Part shown: positions 49,364 to 57,278 of the stretch, one piece after another | Layout of the letters: every line of letters starts with the position of its first letter | Position numbering within the stretch: position 1 is the first letter of the stretch | Origin: Lentzea fradiae | Lineage (GTDB): Bacteria > Actinomycetota > Actinomycetes > Mycobacteriales > Pseudonocardiaceae | Direction of reading: 5' to 3' | Length of the DNA stretch: 64,000 bases | Assembly (NCBI RefSeq): GCF_900100955.1 | Contig: NZ_FNCC01000016.1 | Location: 1-64,000, forward strand | Notes under the pieces: generated by a model | What the model was told of the DNA's origin: nothing | Seen by the model: the letters and a program-made list of their open reading frames with translations, nothing else | Database searches by the model: none | Program-made: the position numbers and the translations under genes

Positions 49364-50152
49364 ATGCGGGTTCACGTGGTGTCCGATGTGCACGGCAACG
49401 CGGAAGCGCTCGCGCGCGCCGGTGAGGGGGCGGACGCCCTCGTGGTGCTCGGCGACCTGATCGACTTCGTCGACTACCACGACCACTCCAAGGGCATCCT
49501 GGGCCGCGTGTTCGGGCCGGAGAAGGTCGGGATCTTCGCCGAGATGCGCCGCGGCACCCGGCGAGCCGAGACCGCGAACTACATCCGGTCGCTGTGGGCG
49601 GGCATCGAGGACGCGCGTTCCGTCGTGAACGAGGCCGTGCAGGAGCAGTACCACGCGCTGTTCTCGGCGATGTCCGCGCCGACGTACGCCACGCCGGGCA
49701 ACGTGGACAGCCCGGACCTGTGGCCGCGGTTCGCGGGCAACGGGGTGCACGTCCTCGACGGCGAGGCCGTCGACATCGGCGGACTGAGGTTCGGGTTCGC
49801 GGGCGGCGGGCTCAAGCCCCCCAACGTGGTCCGCGACCCGAACGCGCCCTGGTACCAGTACGTGCGCACGGAGGAGGAGATGGCGGCGGCGCTGGACCGG
49901 ATGGGCCCGGTCGACGTGCTGTGCACGCACATCCCGCCGCTCGTCGCGGAGCTGACCTACGACGTCGTCGCGCGCCGCCCCGAGTGGGGCTCGCGGTCCG
50001 CCCTGGACAAGATCGTCGCCGAGCGGCCGCGCTGGTCGGTGTTCGGGCACGTGCACCAGCCGCTGGCCAGGCGCGTGCGGGTGGGCTACACCGAGTGCGT
50101 CAACGTCGGGCACTTCCAGCGCAGCGGCAAGCCTCACGTCCTGCGCTGGTGA
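49364..50152 (+). CDS. Calcineurin-like metallophosphoesterase
   Basis: 262 residues. Metal-binding motifs in order: VVSDVHGNAEAL, VVLGDLIDF, TPGNVDS, LCTHIPP, FGHVHQP, giving the complete D-x-H / G-D / G-N / H / G-H-x-H set. Hydrolyses a phosphomonoester or diester; substrate unknown. Followed by the SRPBCC and ArsA-type genes in the same direction. Confidence 0.87.
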   Translation: MRVHVVSDVHGNAEALARAGEGADALVVLGDLIDFVDYHDHSKGILGRVFGPEKVGIFAEMRRGTRRAETANYIRSLWAGIEDARSVVNEAVQEQYHALFSAMSAPTYATPGNVDSPDLWPRFAGNGVHVLDGEAVDIGGLRFGFAGGGLKPPNVVRDPNAPWYQYVRTEEEMAAALDRMGPVDVLCTHIPPLVAELTYDVVARRPEWGSRSALDKIVAERPRWSVFGHVHQPLARRVRVGYTECVNVGHFQRSGKPHVLRW

Positions 50153-50175
50153 GGACGCGAGTAACCTCCTCGGAC

Positions 50176-50616
50176 ATGGCCGACGAGTCCACTCAGTCCA
50201 TCGTCATCGACGCGCCGCCAGAGAAGATCATGGCGATCATCGCGGACTTCCCGTCGTACCCGGACTGGGCGAACGGGATGAAGGAGGTCGAGGTCCTCGG
50301 CACCGGCGAGGACGGCCGCGCCGACCAGGTCCGGTTCGCCATCGACCAGGGCCCCGTCAAGGACGAGTACACCCTGCGGTACGACTGGGCCGCAGACGGT
50401 CTCTCGGTGCGCTGGGACCTCGTCAAGGGCACCATGCAGAAGTCGCAGCACGGCAGCTACGTGCTGGAACCGTCCGGCACCGGCACCAAGGTCACCTACA
50501 CCCTCTCGGTGCAGCTGGTCATCCCGATGATCGGCCTGTTCCGCCGCAAGGCGGAGAAGATGATCCTGGACACCGCGCTCAAGGAGCTCAAGAAGCGCGC
50601 GGAGAAGGCCGCTTGA
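50176..50616 (+). CDS. SRPBCC family protein (Rv2185c/TB16.3-type)
   Basis: 146 residues: ADESTQSIVIDAPPEKIMAIIADFPSYPDWANGMKEVEVL, ending TYTLSVQLVIPMIGLFRRKAEKMILDTALKELKKR. The polyketide cyclase/START fold binds hydrophobic ligands. The mycobacterial counterpart lies beside fadD15 in the same order. Stop codon overlaps the TTG start of the ATPase gene (TTGA), so translation is coupled. Confidence 0.88.
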   Translation: MADESTQSIVIDAPPEKIMAIIADFPSYPDWANGMKEVEVLGTGEDGRADQVRFAIDQGPVKDEYTLRYDWAADGLSVRWDLVKGTMQKSQHGSYVLEPSGTGTKVTYTLSVQLVIPMIGLFRRKAEKMILDTALKELKKRAEKAA

Positions 50617-51824
50617 GCCAGGTCCTGCTCTTCACCGGCAAGGGCGGGGTCGGCAAGACGACGCTGGCCGCCGCCACGGCGGCCTCCCTCGCGGCGAACG
50701 GCCGCAAGGCGCTCGTCGTCTCCACCGACCCGGCGCACTCGCTCGGTGACGCCCTCGACGTCCGGCTGGGCCCCTCACCGTCCGAAGTGGACTCCGCGGA
50801 CGGCCTGTTCGCGTGCCAGATCGACCCCCGCGGCCTCGTCGACGAGGCGTGGGGTGAGCTGCGCGGGCACCTGCGCACCGTGCTGGCCGGCGCCGGCGTC
50901 GACGAGCTCGACGCCGAGGAGCTGACCGTGCTGCCCGGCGTCGAGGACCTCCTCGCGCTCACGGAGGTGCGGCGGCTCGCGACGACCGGGCCGTGGGAGG
51001 TCGTGGTCGTCGACTGCGGGCCGACCGCCGAGACGTTGCGGCTGCTGGCGCTGCCCGAGGCGTTCGCGGGCTACCTCGAACGGCTCTTCCCGACCCACCG
51101 GCGCGTGGTGCGCGGCCTGCTGGCCGGCGTCGCGGGCACCGGGACCGTCGAGAAGTGGGACGCGACGGCGGACGCCCTGAGCAGGCTCGCCGAGCGGCTC
51201 GACGCGTTGCGCTCCATGCTCGTGGACCCGGCGTCGTGCTCGGTGCGGCTGGTGCTGACACCCGAACGGGTGGTCGCCGCCGAGACCCGGCGCACGCTGA
51301 CCGCGCTCGCGCTGCAAGGCGTCCGGGTCGACGGCGTCGTGGCGAACCGGCTGGTGCCCTCGCCCGGCGACGCGTCCGGTGACGCCGCCGCGTGGCTGCG
51401 GACCCGCAGGCAGGAGCAGGACGCCGTGCTGGCGGAGCTGTCCGGCATCGGCGAGATCCGCACGGTCGACCACCGCGCGTCCGAGCCCGTCGGCGTGCCC
51501 GCGCTGCTGGAGGTCGCCGCGCAGCTCTACGGCGACGAGGAGCCGTTGCCGGACGCCGCGGGGGCCGCGGGGTCGCTGCTGGAGGTGTCGGGCGGCGGTC
51601 GCGGCCTCGACGCCCGCTACTCGCTGCGGATCGCGCTGCCGCTCGCCGACGACGCGGAACCGGACCTGGCACGGGTGGGCGACGAGCTCGCCCTGACCGT
51701 GGACGGGCGGCGCCGGCTCATCGCGCTGCCGTCGTTGCTGAAGCGCTGCATCGTCACAGGTGCGGAGATGGACTCGGGTGGCGTGACGGTGGGGTTCCGC
51801 CCCGACCCCTCGCTGTGGCGCTGA
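50613..51824 (+). CDS. ArsA/Get3-type ATPase
   Basis: 403 residues. VLLFTGKGGVGKTTLAAATAASLA is the deviant Walker A of ArsA/Get3; VVSTDPAHSLGDALD is the switch I region and VVVDCGPTAETLRLLALPE the Walker B region. A single ATPase half, so it would dimerise. No ars operon is adjacent; in actinobacteria the gene accompanies the SRPBCC protein, hinting at handling of a hydrophobic cargo rather than arsenite. TTG start coupled to the upstream stop. Confidence 0.88.
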   Translation: MSQVLLFTGKGGVGKTTLAAATAASLAANGRKALVVSTDPAHSLGDALDVRLGPSPSEVDSADGLFACQIDPRGLVDEAWGELRGHLRTVLAGAGVDELDAEELTVLPGVEDLLALTEVRRLATTGPWEVVVVDCGPTAETLRLLALPEAFAGYLERLFPTHRRVVRGLLAGVAGTGTVEKWDATADALSRLAERLDALRSMLVDPASCSVRLVLTPERVVAAETRRTLTALALQGVRVDGVVANRLVPSPGDASGDAAAWLRTRRQEQDAVLAELSGIGEIRTVDHRASEPVGVPALLEVAAQLYGDEEPLPDAAGAAGSLLEVSGGGRGLDARYSLRIALPLADDAEPDLARVGDELALTVDGRRRLIALPSLLKRCIVTGAEMDSGGVTVGFRPDPSLWR

Positions 51825-51836
51825 TCAGGAGCTGTG

Positions 51837-52193
51837 ATGACCCACCAGGACAACAACGCCGGCACCGCCAAGCTCGCCGAGGAGCTGCGGCTGCTCGTCG
51901 ACACGGCGGCCGAGCGGATGCAGCCGTGGCTGCAGCGCGTCGCCGAGGCGGGCGACGGCTCGCACACGCCGGAGACGTGCGGCTGGTGCCCGCTGTGCAA
52001 CGGCGTGGCACTGCTGCGCGGTGACCGTTCCGAGCTGGCCGCGAAGGCCGCCGAGCACGCGGCCGGGCTGGTCGCGGTGCTGCGGGCGGCCCTGCGCGAG
52101 CCCGCTGCCCCCGCGTCCCCGGCCGAGGAGCCTGCGGCCGGGGACCCGGGACAGCGGGTGCAGCACATCAAGGTCGTGAGGAAGACGGACTAG
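51837..52193 (+). CDS. Small conserved protein with CxxC pair
   Basis: 118 residues: a helix (TAKLAEELRLLVDTAAERMQPWLQRV), then THTPETCGWCPLCNGVALLRGD-like segment with CGWCPLC, suggesting a zinc site, and a Pro/Ala-rich tail ending IKVVRKTD. Corresponds in position to mycobacterial Rv2183c. The stop shares a base with the ROK kinase start. Confidence 0.75.
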   Translation: MTHQDNNAGTAKLAEELRLLVDTAAERMQPWLQRVAEAGDGSHTPETCGWCPLCNGVALLRGDRSELAAKAAEHAAGLVAVLRAALREPAAPASPAEEPAAGDPGQRVQHIKVVRKTD

Positions 52194-53164
52194 TGCTCAC
52201 CGTCGGAGTGGACATCGGCGGCACCAGCGTGCGTGCCGGTGTCGTGGACGCGAGCGGTTCGGTGCTCGACACCTCCCGCGCGCCGACGCCCGCGGGCGAA
52301 CGCGCGCTGGAAGACGCGATCGCGGCGGCTGTGCAGGAGGTGGCGGCCCGTCACCCGGTGAACGCCGTCGGGCTTGCCGTGGCGGGGTTCATCGCCCCGG
52401 ACCGCCGTACGGTCCAGTTCGCGCCGCACCTGGCGTGGCGGCAGGTCGACGTCGCCGGGCGGATGACCGAACGCCTCGGCATGCCGGTGGTCCTGGAGCA
52501 CGACGCGAACGCCGCGGCGCTGGCCGAGCACCGCTTCGGCGCCGCTCGCGGCGCGCACACGGCCGTGCTGGTCGCCATCGGCACGGGCATCGGCGCCTCG
52601 CTGCTGATCGACGGCAAGGTCTTCCGCGGCGCGCACGGCGTCGCCCCCGAACTGGGCCACCTGCGCGTCGTCCCGGACGGCCGCCCCTGCCCGTGCGGCA
52701 AGAACGGGTGCTGGGAGCGCTACTGCAGCGGCACGGCCCTGTCGGCCACCGCGGTCGAGCTGCTGGCGAAGCACCCCGGCGTGTCGACGGTGCTGGCCCG
52801 CGAGGCCGCGGGCGACTCGCGGGCGGTGACCGGCAGGCGGGTGGCGGGCGCGGCCCGCGACGGCGACCCGCTGGCGCAGCGCGCGATGGCGGACCTGGCC
52901 CGCTGGCTCGGCGAGGGCCTGGCGCTGGTCGCCGACGTGTACGACCCCGAGGTGATCGTCATCGGGGGAGGCGTGTCGACGTCGGCGCCGCTGTTCCTCG
53001 ACGACGCCCGCGAGCGCTACGCCTCCGTCGTGACGGGCGCGGGCCACCGTCCGCTGGCGCGCATCCGCACGGCGCAGCTCGGCGACGACGCGGGCATCGT
53101 GGGCGCGGCGACGCTGGCCCGCGAGACGGTCGCGTCGCTGACGAGGAACTCGCGCCGCACCTAG
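52193..53164 (+). CDS. ROK family glucokinase
   Basis: 323 residues. VGVDIGGTSVRAGVVD is the phosphate-1 ATP loop, VLEHDANAAALAEH the catalytic Asp, and ELGHLRVVPDGRPCPCGKNGCWERYCSGTAL the ROK zinc-binding CxCGxxGCxE signature. Likely glucose kinase. No N-terminal DNA-binding domain, so an enzyme not a ROK repressor. GTG start overlaps the previous stop. Confidence 0.92.
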   Translation: MLTVGVDIGGTSVRAGVVDASGSVLDTSRAPTPAGERALEDAIAAAVQEVAARHPVNAVGLAVAGFIAPDRRTVQFAPHLAWRQVDVAGRMTERLGMPVVLEHDANAAALAEHRFGAARGAHTAVLVAIGTGIGASLLIDGKVFRGAHGVAPELGHLRVVPDGRPCPCGKNGCWERYCSGTALSATAVELLAKHPGVSTVLAREAAGDSRAVTGRRVAGAARDGDPLAQRAMADLARWLGEGLALVADVYDPEVIVIGGGVSTSAPLFLDDARERYASVVTGAGHRPLARIRTAQLGDDAGIVGAATLARETVASLTRNSRRT

Positions 53165-53490
53165 TCCTTCTTCAGGGGGTCGTGGCCCCAGTTCATCAGC
53201 GAGTACCGCCACCGGCTGTCCTCGACGTCGCCGTCCGGGCGCTGGGCGAGGTGGCGGTGGACGTAGCCGACGACCTTGCGCATGTGCTCGTAGTCGCCGT
53301 CGGTGAGGTCGTCGCGCTTGGTGCGCAGCAGCTCGACGATCCGCCGGCCGGACGCGTGCCCGGTCGACTCACCGGAGCTCTTGTCGCCCACCTGTTTCGA
53401 CTCGTCGGTGCCGAGCCACTTCTCGAGGGCCGACGCCGTCATGTTGACGGCCTCGCCGAAGTCCTCGCGGGTCTGCTGCTCGTCGCTCAC
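53161..53490 (-). CDS. DUF3140 family protein
   Basis: 109 residues: DFGEAVNMTASALEKWLGTDESKQVG, GESTGHASGRRIVELLRTKRDDLTDGDYEHMRKVVGYVHRHLAQRPDGDVEDSRWRYSLMNWGHDPLKK. This is the whole DUF3140 domain, possibly DNA-binding; function unknown. GTG start after AGGAGGAGG. Divergent from a DUF2945 gene, and its stop overlaps that of the ROK gene. Confidence 0.88.
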   Translation of the reverse strand: MSDEQQTREDFGEAVNMTASALEKWLGTDESKQVGDKSSGESTGHASGRRIVELLRTKRDDLTDGDYEHMRKVVGYVHRHLAQRPDGDVEDSRWRYSLMNWGHDPLKKD

Positions 53491-53543
53491 GACGTTCCTC
53501 CTCCTGGCCGGGTCAGCTGCTCCGGACGGGGTACCCCGCCGTC

Positions 53544-53759
53544 ATGACGAAGCACCCCTTGAAGCCCGGTGACGAGGTCGAGTGGTCGAGCCACGGTTCG
53601 ACTACGCACGGTGAGGTGAAGGAGGAGATCACCACGGAGAAACAGGCTGCGGGACGCAAGGTGAAGGCGTCGGAGGAAGAGCCGCAATACCGCGTGGAGA
53701 GCGCCAAGAGCGGCCGGGACGCGGTCCACAAGCCGGAGGCGCTGAAGAAGAGGAGCTGA
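53544..53759 (+). CDS. DUF2945 / hypervirulence-associated Tudor-like small protein
   Basis: 71 residues: LKPGDEVEWSSHGSTTHGEVKEEITTEKQAAGRKVKASEEEPQYRVESAKSGRDAVHKPEALKKR, a short SH3/Tudor-like beta barrel found widely in bacteria with unknown role. Divergent partner of the DUF3140 gene across 53 bases. Confidence 0.85.
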   Translation: MTKHPLKPGDEVEWSSHGSTTHGEVKEEITTEKQAAGRKVKASEEEPQYRVESAKSGRDAVHKPEALKKRS

Positions 53760-53763
53760 CGTC

Positions 53764-53799
53764 CGCGGCGAGCGCGTCGGGGGATGTTCGCTCGCCGCG
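53764..53799. terminator. Bidirectional hairpin
   Basis: CGCGGCGAGCG pairs perfectly with CGCTCGCCGCG around a 14-base loop, between the DUF2945 gene and the convergent 37-residue frame. Confidence 0.7.
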
Positions 53800-53815
53800 A
53801 ACAGCTCGGGAGTGC

Positions 53816-53929
53816 CTAGCGGCTGAGCAGACGGAGGATCCGCGGGCGGCGGCGCTTGGCGCGCTCCGCGTCCTTCTTGGTCAGCGTCGCCACGGCACGG
53901 GCCATCATCAGGTGCTGCATCTGGTCCAT
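53816..53929 (-). CDS. Putative 37-residue basic protein
   Basis: ATG at 53929 gives MDQMQHLMMARAVATLTKKD followed by AERAKRRRPRILRLLSR and stop: an amphipathic helix with a strongly basic C-terminus. It is bounded by the hairpin at 53764–53799. Supported only by frame, start and context; DNA/RNA binding is possible. Confidence 0.45.
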   Translation of the reverse strand: MDQMQHLMMARAVATLTKKDAERAKRRRPRILRLLSR

Positions 53930-54010
53930 GCCGACACGGTAAGCATGACCGAATCGTTATCTGAAGGCTTGAGTGGCCGTTATCACGTCGTTACCGGCCG
54001 GGTCGTGGTG

Positions 54011-54469
54011 TCACACCTGGGCGCCGTCGTCCCATCCGGAGTCGGGCGGCGGGGTGTTGCGCATGCGCAGGATCAGCCAGCCCACGCCCGCGCACAGCGC
54101 GACGAGCGACAGCGGGGTGCCGATGCTCGGTGCCAGCCCGAACAGGCCGGGGGCCACCAGCAGGACGATGCCGAGCACGAACAGGCCGAGCGCGGCGATG
54201 GTGGAGGCGCGCAGCACCGGGAACGGCGGTGGCTCCGGCGGGATGTAGTGGCCCTCGTCGTCGTGGGTGCGGCGTTCGGGTTCGTCGTCGAGGTCGGGGA
54301 CGATCTCCTCGGCGGTGTCCTCGCGCGCGTCCGCGGCGTTCTCCGGGCGCGCGTCGTCGGGGTCGAGCCAGTCCTTGCCGACCCCGTCCCGCTCGAGACC
54401 CGCGACGATCTCGGCAAAGAGCTCGTCGACGTTCTCGGGGCCGTCGGTCGAGTCGCGCCGGGCGTTCAT
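54011..54469 (-). CDS. Membrane protein of unknown function
   Basis: 152 residues: an acidic cytoplasmic N-terminus (DELFAEIVAGLERDGVGKDWLDPDDARPENAADAREDTAEEIVPDLDDEPERRTHDDEGHYIPPEPPP) and two transmembrane helices (TIAALGLFVLGIVLLVAPGLFGL, LSLVALCAGVGWLILRM). No enzymatic motif. Divergent from plsC. Confidence 0.72.
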   Translation of the reverse strand: MNARRDSTDGPENVDELFAEIVAGLERDGVGKDWLDPDDARPENAADAREDTAEEIVPDLDDEPERRTHDDEGHYIPPEPPPFPVLRASTIAALGLFVLGIVLLVAPGLFGLAPSIGTPLSLVALCAGVGWLILRMRNTPPPDSGWDDGAQV

Positions 54470-54671
54470 CCAGAGCCTCTCCCGTGTGCCACCACCCTAT
54501 GACCCCTCATCGTTGCACGGTCCGGGAGTGTTGCGGGTTACGGCAGTCGGCTCAGTCACGCCGTCCCCGCGCCGTCACGCCGGGGGCCCGGACTCGTTGT
54601 GTGAGGCGCGGTCACCTCCGTAGGCTGGTCGCCGGGATCAAGGTTCGGTGTCTAGGGAGGCGCTTCCCGCT

Positions 54672-55406
54672 GTGCTGTACTGGATCATGAAGCACGTCCT
54701 CCTGGGACCGATCTTGCGGGTTTTCTTCCAGCCCAAGATCATCGAGGGCGCCGAGAACATCCCCAAGGAGGGCGGGGCGATCCTGGCGAGCAACCACCTC
54801 GCCGTCTCCGACTCCTTCTTCCTGCCGCTCATGCTGTCGCGCCGCATGACGTTCCCCGCCAAGATCGAGTACTTCACCGGTACCGGGCTCAAGGGCAAGC
54901 TGCAGAAGTGGTTCTTCTCCGGCGTCGGCCAGGTGCCGATCGACCGGTCCAGCGCCTCCGCCGCGCAGGGCGCGCTCGACACCGGTGTGCGGATCGTGCG
55001 CGAGGGCAAGCTGCTCGGCATCTACCCCGAGGGCACCCGTTCGCCCGACGGCCGCCTGTACAAGGGCAAGGTCGGCGTCGCGTGGATCGCGCTGGAGTCC
55101 GGTGCGCCGGTCATCCCGGTGGCGATGTTCGGCACCGACAAGGCGAACCCCATCGGCTCGAAGATGTGGAAGCCGCACCCGATCCGGATCAAGATCGGCA
55201 AGCCGCTCGACTTCTCCCGCTACGAGGGCCTGTCCGGCGACCGGTTCGTGCTGCGCTCGATCACGGACGAGATCATGTACGCCCTGATGGAGCTCTCCGG
55301 CCAGGAGTACGTCGACGTCTACGCGGCCAAGGCCAAGGAGCTGACCGGGGACGGGGCCGGGCAGGCGGAGAAGGCCGACCGGGTGCCCGAGAAGAAGGCG
55401 AGCTGA
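54672..55406 (+). CDS. plsC: 1-acyl-sn-glycerol-3-phosphate acyltransferase
   Basis: 244 residues, PlsC fold: SNHLAVSDSFFLPL (H-x4-D) and LGIYPEGTRSPDGRLYKGKVGVAWIALESGAP (EGTR). GTG 54672 follows AGGGAGG at the proper distance; the frame extends to 54648. Paralogue of the 28719 gene. Corresponds in place to Rv2182c. A Lys/Glu-rich tail ends the protein. Confidence 0.92.
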   Translation: MLYWIMKHVLLGPILRVFFQPKIIEGAENIPKEGGAILASNHLAVSDSFFLPLMLSRRMTFPAKIEYFTGTGLKGKLQKWFFSGVGQVPIDRSSASAAQGALDTGVRIVREGKLLGIYPEGTRSPDGRLYKGKVGVAWIALESGAPVIPVAMFGTDKANPIGSKMWKPHPIRIKIGKPLDFSRYEGLSGDRFVLRSITDEIMYALMELSGQEYVDVYAAKAKELTGDGAGQAEKADRVPEKKAS

Positions 55407-55427
55407 CCGGACCCCTAGGGTGTCGCG

Positions 55428-55940
55428 GTGCGGTTCTTCTACGACTGTGAGTTCATCGAGGACGGGGTGACGATCGACCTCGTGTCGATCGGCGTGGTCG
55501 ACGAGGAAGGCCGCGAGTTCTACGCCGTGTCCACCGAGTTCGACCCCGATCGCGCGGGTCCGTGGGTGCGGCAGAACGTCCTCAACCAGCTGCCTTCGCC
55601 CGCCGACAAGGCGTGGCGCAGCCGTGCGCGCATCCGCGAGGACCTGCTCGACTTCCTCGGCGCCCGCAACGCCGCCCGTGACGAGGTCGAGCTGTGGGCG
55701 TGGTTCGCCGCCTACGACCACGTCGCGCTGGCCCAGCTCTGGGGTGCGATGCCGGCGCTGCCGCGCGCCCTGCCCCGGTTCACCCGCGACCTCCGGCAGC
55801 GCTGGGAGGACGTCGGCCGGCCCCGGCTGCCCGCCCCGCCCGCCGACGCCCACGACGCCCTCGCCGACGCCCGGCACAACCTCGCGAGGTGGAAGGTGAT
55901 CGAGGAACACCGCCGGAAAACCGGTTTTCCGGTCCGGTGA
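55428..55940 (+). CDS. DEDDh 3'-5' exoribonuclease of the AS family
   Basis: 170 residues: RFFYDCEFIEDGVTIDLVSIGVV (Asp/Glu of ExoI), VELWAWFAAYDHVALAQLWG (ExoII) and DAHDALADARHNLARW (ExoIII His and Asp). Matches Rv2179c-type exoribonucleases that trim RNA 3' ends. GTG start, 21 bases after plsC, likely cotranscribed. Confidence 0.88.
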   Translation: MRFFYDCEFIEDGVTIDLVSIGVVDEEGREFYAVSTEFDPDRAGPWVRQNVLNQLPSPADKAWRSRARIREDLLDFLGARNAARDEVELWAWFAAYDHVALAQLWGAMPALPRALPRFTRDLRQRWEDVGRPRLPAPPADAHDALADARHNLARWKVIEEHRRKTGFPVR

Positions 55941-56016
55941 GTGGGACCCGCGTTGCTGCACCGATACAGCCCGTGAAAGTCTGCGTGACACAGAACACGA
56001 GTAGATGGGGAAGCAG

Positions 56017-57045
56017 ATGCGCATCGGTGTGCTCACTGGCGGTGGTGACTGCCCCGGTCTGAACGCCGTGATCCGGGCCGTGGTCCGCAAGGGCATCAAG
56101 GCACACGGCTGGGAGATCGTCGGGTTCCGCAACGGCTGGCAGGGTCCGATCGAGAACCTCACCAAGTCGATCGAGCTCGCGGACGTCGAGGAGATCCTGA
56201 CCCGCGGTGGCACGATCCTGGGCTCGTCGCGCACGAACCCCTACAAGGTCGAGGGCGGTGTCGACCGCATCCGCGAGACCATCGCGGCGAACAACGTCGA
56301 CGCCATCATCGCGATCGGCGGCGAGGACACCCTCGGTGTCGCCAAGCGCCTGACCGACGACGGCATCGGCGTCGTGGGTGTGCCGAAGACGATCGACAAC
56401 GACCTCGGCGCCACCGACTACACGTTCGGCTTCGACACGGCCGTGCACATCGCGACCGAGGCCATCGACCGTCTGCGCACCACGGCCGAGTCGCACCACC
56501 GTGCGCTCGTCGTCGAGGTCATGGGCCGCCACGCGGGCTGGATCGCGCTGCACTCCGGCCTCGCCGGTGGCGCGAACGTCATCCTCGTCCCGGAGCGCCC
56601 GTTCAACGTCGACAAGGTCGTCGAGCACGTCGAGCGCCGCTTCGAGAGCGAGTTCGCGCCGATCATCGTCGTCGCCGAGGGCGCGATGCCCGAGGGCGGC
56701 GCCGAGGTGCTGCACTCCGGTGAGCGCGACGCGTTCGGCCACGTCCGCCTCGGCGGTGTCGGCCAGTGGCTCGCGGAGGAGATCGCGGACCGCACCGGCA
56801 AGGAGTCGCGCGCGGCCGTCCTCGGCCACATCCAGCGCGGTGGCACGCCGACCGCCTACGACCGCGTCCTCGCGACCCGCTTCGGCCTGCACGCCGTCGA
56901 CGCCGTCGCGGCGGGCGACTTCGGCACGATGGTCGCGCTGCGCGGCACCGACATCGTGCGCGTGAAGCTGTCGGAGGCGACGGCCGAGCTGAAGACCGTT
57001 CCGGCGGAGCGCTACGAAGAGGCCGAGGTCTTCTTCGGAGCCTGA
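56017..57045 (+). CDS. pfkA: 6-phosphofructokinase, predicted pyrophosphate-dependent type
   Basis: 342 residues. VLTGGGDCPGLNAVIRAVV is the phosphoryl donor loop, PKTIDNDLGATDYTFGFDTAV the catalytic region. Residues Asp104 (GGEDTLG) and Lys124 (PKTIDND) are those of PPi-dependent PFKs; ATP-type enzymes have Gly at both. The ATG at 56017 follows GGGGAAG; the ATG at 56005 lies before that site. The stop TGA overlaps a GATATC palindrome. It stands in the accessory insert between the AS exonuclease and aroG. Confidence 0.9.
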   Translation: MRIGVLTGGGDCPGLNAVIRAVVRKGIKAHGWEIVGFRNGWQGPIENLTKSIELADVEEILTRGGTILGSSRTNPYKVEGGVDRIRETIAANNVDAIIAIGGEDTLGVAKRLTDDGIGVVGVPKTIDNDLGATDYTFGFDTAVHIATEAIDRLRTTAESHHRALVVEVMGRHAGWIALHSGLAGGANVILVPERPFNVDKVVEHVERRFESEFAPIIVVAEGAMPEGGAEVLHSGERDAFGHVRLGGVGQWLAEEIADRTGKESRAAVLGHIQRGGTPTAYDRVLATRFGLHAVDAVAAGDFGTMVALRGTDIVRVKLSEATAELKTVPAERYEEAEVFFGA

Positions 57046-57065
57046 TATATCGGATATCGGATATC
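57044..57065. repeat. Triple GATATC-family palindrome at the pfkA stop
   Basis: GATATATCGGATATCGGATATC: three GATAT(AT)C words separated by GG, starting within the pfkA stop codon. Confidence 0.85.
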
Positions 57066-57071
57066 GCCGGG

Positions 57072-57104
57072 AACGCCGGACGCCCCACGCGGGCGTCCGG
57101 CGTT
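57072..57104. terminator. pfkA terminator
   Basis: AACGCCGGACGCC pairs perfectly with GGCGTCCGGCGTT, followed by TCTCGTT. Immediately after the palindrome. Confidence 0.8.
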
Positions 57105-57216
57105 TCTCGTTCGGCAACGCGGGGGCTCCGCGTGGACTCGGGAGGAACGCGGGAGCCCTACGTTTCTCGTTCCGGCCGTGGGAGTCCGCTCACCGGGGAC
57201 TGACGCTGGGGCCTTG

Positions 57217-57278
57217 AGCGCCTTCACGACGAGGTCGGTGCCGATGCTGCCCGACCCGATGACCGCCACCTTCGTCAC
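57217..57278 (-). pseudogene. Acetaldehyde dehydrogenase (MhpF-type) 5' stub
   Basis: GTG at 57278, overlapping the hydratase stop (GTGA), begins VTKVAVIGSGSIGTDLVVKALK, the N-terminal Rossmann strand of acylating acetaldehyde dehydrogenases (MhpF/XylQ). Homology stops after about 20 codons; the rest of the about 300-residue enzyme is gone and the frame continues through unrelated text to 57012, antisense to pfkA. The spacing is that of a normal mhpD-mhpF coupling, so a 3' deletion is inferred. Confidence 0.7.
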
